Positions 1-10,978 of a stretch of DNA of 64,000 nucleotides are shown in pieces; position 1 is the stretch's first letter, and the number at the start of each line of letters is the position of its first letter. The stretch lies in assembly GCA_911728455.2 (NCBI GenBank), contig OU452231.1, positions 10,970,078-11,034,077 on the forward strand, given 5' to 3'. The notes beneath the pieces were generated by a model. It did no database searches. It saw only the letters and a list, made by a program, of their open reading frames with translations, and was not told the origin of the DNA. Origin of the DNA: Marthasterias glacialis (Eukaryota > Echinodermata > Asteroidea > Forcipulatida > Asteriidae). Made by a program: the position numbers and the translations under genes.

Positions 1-511
1 TTAACTTCGGGCTCCATCCGCCTATTTGAAGCCAAGTAAGGAAAACGTTTGCTGAATAACTGACGGAAACCAAGTCCAAGCCCACACTAAAGCCGTAGTT
101 TTGAAACAGGCCTGTGGTCATTTTCTCTCCGAATTTGAACAAATCCTTTTGGGAAATCACGGCGATAGTCGAGAACAATTAGTCTGGGCGGTCTTGCAAA
201 AGCAAACTAGTTCCTACATTGTTTTCCCACTATGCAAAGTATCTCATCCTGGCACACAGCAGCAACAGGTAGAGCATGTAGTTTGAGTTGGGTGGGCATT
301 CTCGATTGTGTTTATAATACGATCATTAATTCATCAAACTATTGATCGGGGAACCTCAAGATGTGATCTATCGACATGGACATAGCGCCAGAATTCTTGG
401 TATGCATAGATTATCAAAGAATTTGGAATTTGCAGTATGAGAGAAACTTTTGATAATTCTCGCCCCTCGTTTTTTCTATGCAGTTATATATATGGAGATC
501 TGCAAGGTTTT

Positions 512-555
<44 letters not shown>

Positions 556-711
556 CTTTAAGCTTTCTACAGGAATACGATGACTTGGCAAGCTGTAATA
601 TATTCCGGGTACTAACTCAAACCCCTACATTTTTTTAAATCTTATTTTTGACGCTTACCCCTTCCTTTTCGGGGTGTGTGGGAGGGGGTAAGTTTGCATA
701 TAAAAACTCAC
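1..711 (-). other. Start of MMP21 intron 4, with a truncated repeat and a poly-T tract
   Basis: No hemopexin-like coding segment is visible on the minus strand here, so this is read as intron after donor 711. Positions 1-118 are a truncated copy of the GGCTNN-armed repeat family (shared word TCCATCCGCCT.TTTGAAGCC). A T homopolymer occupies about 514-550. Confidence 0.6.
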
Positions 712-981
712 CTTTAAAAAAGTACAAGTCTTCCCGGTTGCTATTTCTGGGGAGTATCTGCACAGCGGCATCGAGATGAGTCGGTAAACCAGACCACATG
801 TCACTGATATGGCGAGGATCGCCGAACTTCACTCGCCCGTTGGCATTTTCGTATACCCACGTAGTATCGCCACGGAAGAACACCGAGTTGTACCTCTTTC
901 TGACTATCGTTCCTGTCTGTCCTACCGTTCTGACCGTTCTTACCCAGTCGAAGACAATGTCGAAGGATCCTTCACAGACGC
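712..981 (-). CDS. MMP21: MMP21 coding exon 4: first hemopexin repeat
   Basis: This exon is 270 nt. The acceptor is CTTTCAG|GC at 982/981 and the donor AAAG|GTGAGT at 712/711 (phase 1). It starts VCEGSFDIVFDWVR; this Cys would form the disulfide that closes the hemopexin propeller with a Cys near the C-terminus, which lies outside the window. Then come VFFRGDTTWVYE, GDPRHI, LPTHLDAAVQI and YFFKG, a typical hemopexin blade. The following exon was not found in 1-711, so it lies beyond the left edge. Confidence 0.88.
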
Positions 982-3900
982 CTGAAAGGTGGAAAACCCA
1001 ACAAATTACAATACATTGAGCAACTACAAAATCTATCACATTAAAAGGTGGAATGTCTGCTTTTTTTTTAAATGACGACACTTCAACACATTTGTTTTGG
1101 TAGAAAATATCACCACCGGCTTTAACTTTAAAGTTAGCCGAGTTAAGTAGACGTATTCTGCTGAGATAACAAATAAATGCTTGTTGAGACCCTTTTTTTC
1201 GGGACGGCAAATGGACGACAGTGCCAATATTTTTAGTCTTTACACTAACACAGATCAATTTACCGTGAATTGCAGTGGCGCTCTGTCGGCTATTGTCGTC
1301 TAGAATGACACGGAAGTCGTAATCCGAGGGGTCAAAAGGCACGTAGTACGGATACATGATGGAATCCATTTCGTCGGAATGGGACAGGCCTAGCACGTGG
1401 CCAACTTCGTGCACGGCAACCTTGATGAGATTTTTCCCCTGGTGAGTCCTATACGTCCATTGGATGTCGTCGTTGAAATGGATTGACCAGGAGCCGGTGG
1501 AGCGGGCGAGCTCCTCGCTTTTGAAGTCAACGTTGAAGTGCCCGCTGTTAGCTGCAAACATAATATTTATTTAATCATCACAAAAAAAGGAGTAAACGGC
1601 CAACTTTTCTGTAAGTTCTGAAGCTTTAAAGGTAAAATATGAGATTGCTAAAACTTATAGTGCAGTGTTCTTACTTTGTGTGATTCAATATATACATGAA
1701 AAAAAAACTGTGAAAACTTGGGCTCAATCTGTCGTCTGAGTCACGAGAAAATAGTGGAAAAAACATGCACACTTTTCAGCTTGTAAACACATTTTCCTTA
1801 ATTTCGGTTGTTACAACCGAAGGTAAAATTGGGGTCTGCAAATTCTTTTTTTCTCGACTTGACAGTTTTTCAAACAGAAATATTTCTATGGAAGTTGGTG
1901 CTGGTTTGAACTTCGTCTTAATCAGTAAGCTTTCAGACTGATACAACTAAAAACAAATTTGGACGAATACCAGTCCTGTATTCTACCTTTAAACAGTGGA
2001 GAACGTGTTGACCAATCACAGCCTTGGGTATGCCACCGAAAGTCCGACAAAAGTCCGACACGATGAAAAAGCTATTGGAAAATGTAAACATGCGTGCACG
2101 TACTTAATATAGCACGCGTTCGTGTTGTGCAGTGTGGCATTGAAGAGACGCACATTGTGTTGCCCAGGTGTACCGTGATGATGTAGCCAATGCTGTGATT
2201 GGTCAATGTGTTTAGTGGGTGTTGCTTAATGGATCGGTCTATTGTCCATCTTTATCTTTTTTAAAAAGTGAATAACAAATAAGTTGATCTAAATGTGTCG
2301 CTAATTGTACAAAACATTTAATTTGTGTTACTTACTGTGATCGATGAAAGATATATGGATGTCAACCAAGAGTAAGTCTCCAGTCGGCATTTCCTGAAAC
2401 CTAAGCGGTAGTATCTCTGCCCATCTGCGGAAGGCTTGCTCGATCTGACTCCTCAAGTCTGCAGAGTTAAAATGCTTGGAGTAGTATGCGTCAATGATAC
2501 GCCAACTGATAACGTCAGGAAAGAACCCAAGGTTGCTCGCGTTGCTGCCATTGTCGTAGATGAACTGCCGTTTGTTCCGGATCCTCGCCCTGCTCTCTTG
2601 GATGCTGCTGAGCACCTCTTGAAGGCTTCGTTTGCTCCGTAGCATATCAAACTGGCTTACGAGCGGCGTACCAACTGTTGTCAGTGAAGATGTTCGAAGC
2701 CTGGCCGTGGTCATCAGCTCATCCTCCTCCGTGACGATGTCGGTGATGATCTCAGTAACCTCTGCCATAGCTTGTGTAGGGGTTCCTTGCGAAGTGCTCG
2801 CACGCGGTGGGCTGGTCACTCTCGGCTTGGTTGTTTTCGAGTGGAGGCCTGACACCGATATTGGTTCGGAGGGCTTTGAAGGACTACGAGACAGAGCACT
2901 TCCTGGAGTCCTTGGTACTCCTATCTTGACAGCGGGGGAAGATACAGTTGTCCTCCCGCCATTTGTCATTGAAGTTGCCTTGCTTCCCCCAAGCGTACCG
3001 CTGTCATTGTTGATGGTCGCCTTCAGGGTGCTCTTGCCGACCGTTAGTTTACCTTTGAGAGTCCCTGCAGCATTCTGTAGGCTCTTCTTGGTGCTGAAGC
3101 TCTTGGTATTGTCTGGAACACCGCATCTTGGTTGCTGCATGAACCGAAGAGTCTCGTCGTCCATGGACCCCGTAATCCGAAGCTTATACCGTCTCTGAAA
3201 TTTCTCGATGGCCTCCTGGAACTTGGTTCGTTCCTCCTGTTTTAACAAATCTGATTTAGCATCGACTTGCGTCTTGACTGTGGCCTCCTGGTTGTAGCCT
3301 GCCGTAGCTACGCGGACATTGGCGGATGAAGCTGTGGTGGTTTTCACGGTGCCTTCGTCTATCGGCATTTTGGACCTATCTACAAACTCCCACTTTCCTG
3401 TTGAAGGAATGTAGGTCGGCATGTATCCATAATTCTGGAGAAATTTCTGCACAAATATAAATAAAAACAAATATAAAAATTACATTTGATTCTCACAGAG
3501 GATAACCAATTTTGGTCTCCTCGCCACCGCCGAGCCCCGCCAGGGTCTCCCTGGGACTGCCATCAAACTGCGTACTTTGTAACCACCGGGCGGGACTCTC
3601 CTGCCTCCCCAGTTTTGGGCCCTCCGATCCTGGGCCCAAGCCCCCCACACGGTGATGTATTCTCTTTTGAACTAGGCGACGACATTTACCGTTCAATGCT
3701 GACCATTTGCCAACTTGGTATACTATTTACCATTATCACATCTTCTGTGCTTTGGAGTAACTAAAATGCATATCGGCATTTTGACAGTAGAGGGCGCTCT
3801 GAACGTAAATATCTGTAAACGTCATCCGTTGTTGACACACTATAACAACACATGATTTGCGCGTGACGGGCAGGTTAGTGTAAAGTCAAGCCCTGTGTTG

Positions 3901-6613
3901 GGCAAACAACCGGACCAGGGAAACCCTTCCGGTCTTTGGGATTCTTCAATTCAGACAGATGCTGTCCGTTGTTCGCACATTGTGTCTTTTCAACAGGAAC
4001 AGGACGGGGGACGAGTAATGCCTGATTTGGTAATTGTGCGACGGCTGAGCCGAGCATGAAGGCATGATTAGACGGCTTTTCTTGGTAGCTAACCAAGCGT
4101 ACTGTCCCTGCAAACACAACTTAACTGTCAATCTGAATCCCAAACAGTCTCCTTTAAAGAAAACTGGAATTTACCATTGTACATACAAATTTCAAATGAA
4201 AATATTGAATATTATCGTAGGCATGTAGGAGTGACTTTACAACGGCACGGTGTTCATTTTGTATTTATTATATCATGGATCCTAAAGATCGTGTCCAGTC
4301 CTGAAAAAATCAACAAAAGCAGTTTACTGAATGGAAAATATGCAATCAACAAGGCTTATTGAGGACAGGTGGATTTCCAAGTAACAAACAAACTGGACGT
4401 GTCAAGGTGGGACACAAATCCCTTATTATGGACGTGTTTGACTTTCGAGGTTGAAAAATAAAGATATATTTTATTGTTGAGGCTTCGTTCTAGCTATTGT
4501 AAACTCTGATATGTCTGAAAACTACTAACCATAGTCTAAATCCCGTTCAACCTTCTCCTCAAGAGGCAATAAAACAGTGTCACTGTAGAAATATTGTGGT
4601 TACACAAAAAATGATTTTCATGATTTCAATTTTGACTACGTGTCCTTTAAGTTCACATATGCATAGAAAGACGCATTGTATTCATAACATGTAATTAAAC
4701 ATTTAGGAACTAAATACACGTTGCATGATATTCCACCCTACACCGCTGTGAGATAAGCACTGCATACACAGTGCTTCCAGGCATACTATTCGGGTGGGAT
4801 TCGAACCCATGACTCCCAGCATTCTGGAGCAGACATCTAAACAATCACTAGAACACTAAGCGTGCCCGGGGAAGAGAGGTCAGTTCGAACCCTGAAATTA
4901 GCGGCAGTTACCGCACACTATTTAGTAGATGTAATGATCCCATTGGTGTAAAGAACATTTATTTTCTTCAGTTTTGTACCACACACCAATGTGTGATTAA
5001 AAGCACTGTATAGTCGGTGCTTCCAGGAGCCATGGGGGATCAACAGATTTCTCAACAGCTTGAGAACTTCTTGTTTGTTTTTCTACGGGTTAGACTCGAG
5101 ATGTACCTTTTGGAAACCAGATGATTGTAAAAACATGTTCTAATTAAAAAATAATCACTATCCCGTTCACTTCAGCTACCAATCTTTACGTTTATGATCA
5201 TAGACATAACATGAAAGCTTGATGAGGGAAGTAAATGTTCGTCAGAATATTTATATCGCAAAACCAAATTTTATTATAGTACAACTCATCCACGATGCTA
5301 TCATCGGGTCTGTTTTGTTTGTTGACATGTAACAATAACTGCAACAGCTATCAAATAAACAGTGCTTTAAATTGCGAAAGGTACTTTTTCAAATTTATAC
5401 CCTAGAGATATCTTTTTTATTGGGTGGAATGGATCATGTAGGAAGGATGAGACTTCATTAAAAGATGTAATACTTATATCTTTCTGGTAATGAAATCAAG
5501 GAACCCTCAATCATAAGCACTGTGACCCGTAGGCCTGAAGATACATGTATAGAGAAGATCTTGAAGATGTCTCCGTTTGGGATGTGGGAGGAAAAACCCA
5601 AATTAGGAAAAATCCTTACAAATTTTGCGGAAGTAAGTGAAGACCATGGTGTCTGTGTACTATCTAGCTAAAAGGTGAACATTGTTGTGTTTTTACAAAA
5701 ATTGGTACAATGCGACGATTAAAATGGTTTGTTAAGCTGTAAACCATGACCTCTTTAAAAAAAAATATATATATATATACGTATATATATTTTTCATAGT
5801 ACATATTGACCAATTACAAAAACAATTTAAATATATTACACATCAGTGACTCAGGAAGGGTGCTTTTTGGTGCAATCCCCGTTTTTTCATTAAAAACGCA
5901 GACAAGAAACATGTGGCAATCTCATAAAATACTATTTTCGGTAAACAGCGAATAATGCTTTGTTTGTGTCAGTGATTTTGTACACATTTATATATGCTTA
6001 TTTCAATTCAACTAAATTTAAATTAAACATTTTTTTTAGGTTTTTATCTGGCGAAAATAAAAACTTGAGCCAAAATATTGGTACGGGCCAACTTGTATAA
6101 CACATGGGAGAAGTGAAGTTTTAGATAAAAAGTTAAGTTAATCTTCCAAATGAGAACCAGTGTAGACAAAAGCGAGGATTTGTTAAATTTTATATTTATG
6201 TTTTTTTTTGTTTTTTTTTCATACCCTGCCCATCTGTTATGGATAACCTGTTTCTGGTTAGTGGTATCCTTTAAAATTTGCAAATGCCAAGAATAATAAA
6301 CATAATACTTATTGGTTATTTGTTATGACTACGTAGACGGGGAATTTTATTTAAGGGTTCTCACCTTAGCGTCGTATTCGGAGATCATGTAGGTAGCGGT
6401 ATGCGAGGTTTCCTGTAGTTCGGTCGCCTCACCGGGTTCAAGTAGCTCACTGATGGGGGCGGAATCCTCGAAGGCCGGCGACTCAGACGCTGCCGTCGTC
6501 GGCATCGTCGTGGGTAGTGAGGTAGACCTGGTCAGTACTGCCGCCAGATAGCACGTAAATAACAACGCTCCGCGTGTTGTAAGTACTGCGACACTATTTT
6601 GACTCACGGGCAT
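712..6613 (-). CDS. MMP21: Matrix metalloproteinase, MMP21 type (5' four coding exons; 3' end outside window)
   Basis: The coding sequence is the join of 6613-6365, 3446-2336, 1551-1264 and 981-712 on the minus strand, giving about 639 residues before the open 3' end. Seen: signal peptide, prodomain with cysteine switch PRCGVPD (Cys about 191), basic cleavage sites at about 353-356 and 371-376, zinc motif HEVGHVLGLSH (His501, Glu502, His505, His511), Met-turn Met519, then the first hemopexin repeat starting CEGSFD. Junction phases are 0, 1 and 1, and every intron is GT..AG. Known of the family: MMP21 is a secreted, furin-activated zinc endopeptidase needed for left-right asymmetry in vertebrates. 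The words CEGSFDxVFDW, GDPxxI and PTHxxDA in repeat 1 point to MMP21 rather than another MMP. Hemopexin repeats 2-4 and the stop must lie left of position 1. Another secreted MMP is possible but less likely. Confidence 0.9.
1264..1551 (-). CDS. MMP21: MMP21 coding exon 3: catalytic zinc-binding core
   Basis: This exon is 288 nt. The acceptor is TTTGCAG|CT at 1552/1551 and the donor CACG|GTAAAT at 1264/1263 (phase 1). It carries SIHFNDDIQW, the metal-binding strand, followed by HEVGHVLGLSH and the Met-turn SIMYP. All three zinc His and the general-base Glu are present, so the enzyme should be catalytically competent. It ends ATAIHG, the last helix of the catalytic domain. Confidence 0.92.
1625..1993. 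mobile_element. MITE-like element, TTTAAAGGTA terminal inverted repeats (copy 1)
   Basis: TTTAAAGGTA at 1625-1634 is matched by its reverse complement at 1984-1993. A second copy in the opposite orientation lies at 61485-61874 and shares the internal words GTGTTCTTACTTTGTGTGA, CTGTGAAAACTTGGGCTC and TTTCGGTTGTTACAACCGA-like segments. TTAA occurs at both ends, which fits a TTAA-targeting (piggyBac- or Kolobok-like) non-autonomous element. No coding capacity. Confidence 0.7.
1994..2243 (-). mobile_element. GC-box/CCAAT MITE, truncated copy
   Basis: This is the reverse orientation of the complete copy at 25387-25657. They share GACCAATCACAGCCTTG, AAAGTCCGACAAAAGTCCGAC, GGAAAATGTAAACATGCGTG and the end TTAATGGATCGGTCTATT. 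The outer part of the left inverted repeat is missing, where it abuts the 1625-1993 element. Confidence 0.7.
2336..3446 (-). CDS. MMP21: MMP21 coding exon 2: prodomain, cysteine switch, long linker, furin sites, start of catalytic domain
   Basis: This exon is 1111 nt, with acceptor TGTGCAG|AAA at 3447/3446 and donor ACA|GTAAGT at 2336/2335 (phase 1). It encodes about residues 84-454. In order: the prodomain helix region with FQRRYKLRITGSMDDETL and the switch PRCGVPD at 189-195; about 157 residues of Ser/Thr/Lys/Pro-rich low-complexity sequence; RSKR (353-356) and RIRNKR (371-376), which fit proprotein convertase sites; then FFPDVISWRI through DIHISFIDH, the first strands and helix of the catalytic domain. 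The large linker between switch and cleavage site is unusual among MMPs. Confidence 0.9.
3447..6364 (-). other. MMP21: MMP21 intron 1
   Basis: This is a 2918-bp GT..AG intron. It contains a GC-rich stretch at 3500-3660, an unrecognised open stretch at 3875-4117 (minus), a tRNA-like SINE at 4737-4865, a related partial repeat at about 4975-5040, and an AT dinucleotide tract near 5766-5790. No further exon is needed, because exon 1 joins exon 2 exactly within the prodomain. Confidence 0.75.
4737..4865 (-). mobile_element. tRNA-derived SINE fragment
   Basis: Read on the minus strand, a B-box-like GGTTCGAATCCC lies about 50 nt after an A-box-like TTCTAGTGATTG segment, followed by a hairpin-like GCACTGTGTATGCAGTGCTT. 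A second partial copy of the AGCACTGTATA..GGTGCTTCC tail sits near 5000-5033. There is no intact tRNA cloverleaf, so it is called a SINE, not a tRNA gene. Confidence 0.5.
6365..6613 (-). CDS. MMP21: MMP21 coding exon 1: start codon, signal peptide, start of propeptide
   Basis: This exon encodes 83 residues and ends in phase 0 at AAG|GTGAGA. I chose the ATG at 6613-6611. The reading frame stays open for at least seven codons upstream, back to a GTG, but this ATG puts a hydrophobic stretch (ALLFTCYLAAVL) at residues 17-28, as expected for a signal peptide. The rest is Ser/Thr/Pro/Glu-rich and ends EYDAK, which joins KFLQNYGY of exon 2 to make the usual MMP prodomain opening. Whether 5' untranslated exons exist upstream cannot be told. 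Confidence 0.85.
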
Positions 6614-8107
6614 GCTTGTGTCTTGACTGTTCACTTACACAGATCCCAAAATACATATGGAGAACTGACAACTTGGGTGATTAGACCACAAACAGCAAAA
6701 GTTCCGAGGACTGGATAGATGACTTGTTGAAAGAGATCAGCACACCAGATAATCCAAGATATTATTTAATGTGTCCCAGTTTATGCTGTGTGGTCGGTAT
6801 ATTGGTAACACTTCTTCTTAGTGCAAAGGGGATGCAGTCATCTGCGCAGAACTCTTGAACGCTTGAACGTGCCAAATGATTCTCGAGTCTCCTCACGTAA
6901 CACTTATCCTGAAGGGGAAAAATGCAAAGAAGAATTGAGTACCGTGACCAGTCACCTGAAAAAAGGGGAGACTTGTATTTACTGAGTGACATCAACCCAC
7001 GGTTGCTGCATAAACATTATTTAACTTGCCCACCTGCGAGTTCGGCTCTGTGGCTTCTAAAACTACCGCACTCGACGCTTCGATGTCAGGGTCTGACCTA
7101 ACCGGAGAATGGGGACTGGGTTTTCACTAAGGGTACTCGAGACATCCAGAGAGCTTATGATGTCATTCATGCTACCCAAAGACTTCTGCCGTACTGGCGT
7201 GTTTAAAATAGTCAGTAATTATCTAGTCCATGATACACAGCGGCACGTGGGATTTGCCCTCTCAGGGGTGGAAAACACTTTGCGAGATGATTGGTGTGAG
7301 CATGCGCGTACGAGCACACCCCGTGAGAACAGGTAGCCGTCAGCGTTGGCCAATCAGCAGAAATGCGGTGAATGGACCGAGGTAAACGAAAAGCCTCTAG
7401 GGGAGGGGGAAAAAAGAAGGAAAAAAAACGAACGGCAAGATGGGGATTGCGTGCGTGCCAAACACAAACAAAAATAAATAAACACTCGGCTAATTAGCGC
7501 CCAAATTAATGAGCCATGACAGACTGATATTTAGAGCGGCGAGCGATCAGAGGTAATGCCGGACGTTAGCGTGCTCTCAGGCTGAAGCCATACGTTTGTG
7601 AGTTCAGAAAAAAGAGGAAACTTTCTATCGTGTCCTGTATCTGAACAAGTCAGGAAGGCCATGTCAATCAAGATGACCCTATCAGTTAGCATTTCAGTAA
7701 AGCATCCTCTTGACTTAAAGTAGGGGTAGCGCATGATCGAAACAGAGCTATGGTGTGATGGGGGGGGGGGGACCCACAAAATATGAAAACAAGGATAACG
7801 TATAGAGTTGACAATTTGGGGTAGAATTACTTTACACTACACATCAGGATGCGCCACTCAAAAGTTTGTGATAAACATGGGGTGAACGAAAACCACTCCG
7901 TTCCAAGCCCCAGGAATGATGTTAATAATAAGTCCTTTAAATCAAAGGTTTTTTTTAAAGACATAGTTCAGGATTGGTAATTACCCAAAACAAGGTTTAT
8001 AAGCTTTAATCTGAATCTTGTTGCTTATACATTTTATAGCAGCATAGCGGGTATGCAACAAGCTCCTTAAAATGTGGAAAAGGTCCCTTCCTATGAAGCT
8101 CAAGGGT
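6614..8107. other. MMP21: Upstream region of MMP21; no gene seen
   Basis: This region should contain the 5' UTR and promoter of MMP21. I find no convincing TATA or initiator, and the short open stretches at 6762-6995 and 7109-7336 have no recognisable similarity. A run of 12 G lies at 7760-7771. Confidence 0.4.
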
Positions 8108-8111
8108 GCCT

Positions 8112-8545
8112 TTTGATTGCAATAGTAAAGTCTGTGATGTTATACGGCTGTTAGGCATGGACCCTCGTCCAAAACTGGACAAGCAGATAAACGGGTGCTT
8201 CACTGGGCTATTAAGAACTGCTCTTAACATCGGAGTCAATATATGACCAACACAGTCCTGTATATGAGGACCTACCCAAGCTCTCGACAAACATCAGAGA
8301 GAGGATGCAATATGCTGGCCACTGCTTTAGGAGCATAGACGAGCCAGTATCTATACTTGCTCTCTGGACCACAAGCATGGGAGGAGGAAACGTGGAAGAC
8401 CCGTACTTGCCTACACTGACATTCTTAAAATAGACACGTGACTGGAATCAGCAGATTTCAAGTCAGCAGTGGGGGACAAAAAGCACGGAGGACCATAGTG
8501 ATTCGAGGACACCACTCGACTCAACCAAGCAAGGAAGCACAGTAC
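8112..8545 (+). pseudogene. Decayed LINE reverse transcriptase C-terminal remnant
   Basis: Conceptual translation in two frames gives the familiar end of a non-LTR retrotransposon ORF2: SVMLYGC.AWTL, LDKQINGCFTGLLRTALNI, then after a frameshift DLPKLSTNIRERMQYAGHCFR and ALWTTSMGGG. The word order (YGCEAWT, GC-TxxLR-LNI, LPxxSxxIRxR-AGHC-R, LW-HG) is that of RTE/CR1-like LINEs. At least three in-frame stops and one frameshift are visible, so it is dead. No poly-A tail or target duplication was recognised. Confidence 0.75.
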
Positions 8546-8852
8546 CAATTCTGAAAAAGCATTCTTTCCGTCTGAAATACAGAAACAATCCGGAAAATAG
8601 TATGTGAAGACCCCCACCCAAATCACCAATTGCTTTGTTTTGATTGTCGCAATAGAAATGAGCATATTACAGTATGAACGTGCACATCACTGAAATAAAC
8701 ATACACCGCGTTCATTTTTTCCACTAAAACTTTGATGACATATTCACAAAGTTTAATTTTATGATATGTCCATTGAAATCTACAGGACGTAAATTAATTA
8801 TCTAGTGGTGTTTCCGCAAACATCACAGAAAAGTATACAGAAATCTCTTTCT

Positions 8853-9044
8853 CTCTATGAGTTGTGGTGGTTCTGAAAAGAACCGTTGGTGTTACAAGTC
8901 GACGCTTCGACCAGTATGCTGTGATCGTCTTCAGGAGAAATTTCTCATTTCCAGCATTTCTCCTGAAGACGATCAGAGCGTACTGATCGAAACGTCGAGT
9001 TGTCTAACCACCGGTTCTTTTCAGAACCACCAAAACTCATAGAG
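8853..9044. mobile_element. Foldback MITE whose two arms each carry a histone-type 3' stem-loop sequence
   Basis: The left arm runs from 8853 and the right arm ends at 9044. They share, in inverted orientation, CTCTATGAGTT, GGTGGTTCTGAAAAGAACC, TCGACGYTTCGAYCAGTA and CTGATCGTCTTCAGGAGAAAT-like blocks around a short centre near 8947-8960. At 8869-8884 (minus) and 9013-9028 (plus) the sequence is GGTTCTTTTCAGAACC, an exact fit to the metazoan histone mRNA stem-loop consensus GGYYCTTYTCAGRRCC, and it is followed by ACCAC/ACCA as in histone messages. Partial copies lie near 12425, 19135, 37595, 37980, 42653 and 57318. There is no coding capacity. Confidence 0.75.
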
Positions 9045-10797
9045 TTGTAAGTACATTGTGCCTACACAAGTCTCACAAGACTGTAGTCCAACCATGCGAA
9101 ATTTTCTTCCAGAAACCAATGAAGTAGTATTATACCTTCAAGAGAGGACTGAAACGAAAGTGCGCATTCCTGTTGAATTGCCCAACATTGTACAAGCGAT
9201 TGTGATCATCGATGCGTAAGAAATAGCATCTTAGATGCGTCATGATACAATCATTGGCTTAAATATGACAACTCGACCATGACATGGCAAATATTATACA
9301 AATTACCAAGGCCATCCTTTAAGAAAGAGAAAACAAAGACGGCAGAAACCAAAGTTACTTATACAACAAAGTATTGCCGGGTTTTGTGGCCATCTGAAGA
9401 AAAAAAAATTATGGACGGTAGCTAAAAAAAAAAAAAGAGAGACACCTACACAAAATCTTCGATTGGGGAAACAAAGGAATGCATTGAAAAATGAAACTAT
9501 AGGATACAGTCAGTAGCATCGAGTAATTCATTCAGTCTCCACTTTCAATTAACATTTTGTTTCTTCATTTCTACCATTTCGGGACCCAACTTTGAATGTG
9601 GATCTCTGTATTAAAACAGAGCGAATTATGACGCTGTGACACTGGGTCGGGGGGGGGGGGGGGGTGACACGGGAAACACAATCCTTCATATCTGTAATAT
9701 GACGTCTCTAGATCTATTTTCCGTACTGCAGCGCACAGGCTGTTACAGAAAGCCAAGTATGTAAAGTCGATGTGCAAGCACTTCACCGGCATGCACCGTC
9801 ACAGGACCAGAATGGACGGTCAACAAGTCATCTAAAAGATTCCAAACATTTGATGGGCCATATAACAGCCATGTTATGTTGTTTGCTCGACTTAGAGGGC
9901 ACGGTACATATTTGAGGTACACCATGAGAGGTTTATTTTTGGTGGTGGCCAGGTGGCAGGTACGGGGTCGTGGTGTACGCGTTGACTCCAGCACGTGCCG
10001 CCAAAACAAAATGATACATAATACAGTACGTTCATCTTAACAACAAGTTGTAGAATTAGTAACAATTTAACTTCCAAATTCTCAAGGTCAATGATAAATA
10101 ATCGCGTGGCAATCACCATGAGATAGATTTCTTCTTGAAAGGTTTTCATATTGCGAGGAAAAATATATTCGTACATCCAGTTTTTCATTATGTTGCTACT
10201 CGTACATAACTCATGTTAATATAGAAAATAACTGCAACAACCTTCAACCGCCTTGGTATGCCAATGTTATGTCGATGCAGAATTAAGGTTGACCTGTACC
10301 TTTTCTAGATGGTGCAACTTATATGGGCCGACCACGGTAGAATAACCATGGAGGCAAGTCATACAATTATACCTCCATTCCTCCATACATCCATGGAATA
10401 ACAGTGACATAAGTTCAGAGATGAAAGTGTGTCTGTAATTGTCTTCGTCGTTGTGTACAATACAGATAAACAACAACCAGACAAACGGATCTCTGGCTAG
10501 TCTAGGTAGATACACAGCACTAATCCCCATCACTGATCAGTGACGTTTATTGTAACCAGAGATATATCAGCAAAACATTGCTAATGTCCTCACGTTTCGA
10601 CCCCAGCAGAGCCTTTCTGAATGAGGCTAACTTTTTAGTTTTTGAGAAAGACTCTGCTTTGACCACAGGTTTTTTGGTTGCTAAGCTAGTTCATTTGTTA
10701 TCTTTTCTTCACTTTCGTCCACAAATTATAGTTTTAGAAAACAATTTTGTTTTAAATCTATTTATTTAATTTTTTAACCTCATTTTGCAGTGGGCAT
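9045..10797. other. Intergenic; no gene seen
   Basis: It holds a run of 16 G at 9649-9664, a purine-rich stretch near 9410-9445 and no recognisable coding region. The overlapping open stretches at 9571-10188 and 10267-10533 on the minus strand resemble nothing I know. Confidence 0.4.
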
Positions 10798-10978
10798 TTG
10801 CTTTATACAAAGTACTCGTGCTCGTACTCGGAGATCCAAGTACTTAGTACTCGGCTGTTGGACTGGGTACTCATATATGAGAATACTCGGTACGCGGACA
10901 CTTGTACGCGTACTCGATGGCCAAAGTACTCGTATTCGAGTACTACTTGGCCACCTCAGTACTCTGCAGTAATTGATA
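10798..10978 (+). repeat. GTACTCG-rich interspersed repeat, copy 1
   Basis: It is dense in AGTACTCG and TACTCG words. It matches the reverse complement of 42118-42302 along its length (shared order: TTTATACAAAGTA.TCGT, CTCGGAG.TCCAA, GGCTGTT.GACT, TCGATGG.CAAAGTACTCG, TACTACT.GGCCACC). It is probably a non-autonomous DNA transposon fragment. Confidence 0.6.

Larger units (their letters stand above)
1552..2335 (-). other. MMP21: MMP21 intron 2, nearly filled by two MITE-like repeats
   Basis: This 784-bp GT..AG intron holds the 1625-1993 element with TTTAAAGGTA ends. The 1994-2243 GC-box/CCAAT MITE copy abuts it with no space between them. Both families recur elsewhere in the window. Confidence 0.8.

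Noticed and set aside
3875..4143. 80-codon and 65-codon minus-strand frames in MMP21 intron 1, possible extra exon
   Set aside because: Exon 1 joins exon 2 exactly in phase and within the prodomain motif; nothing in these frames resembles an MMP.
8869..9028. Genuine histone gene 3' end
   Set aside because: There is no histone coding sequence on either side, and two inverted copies sit within a foldback element.
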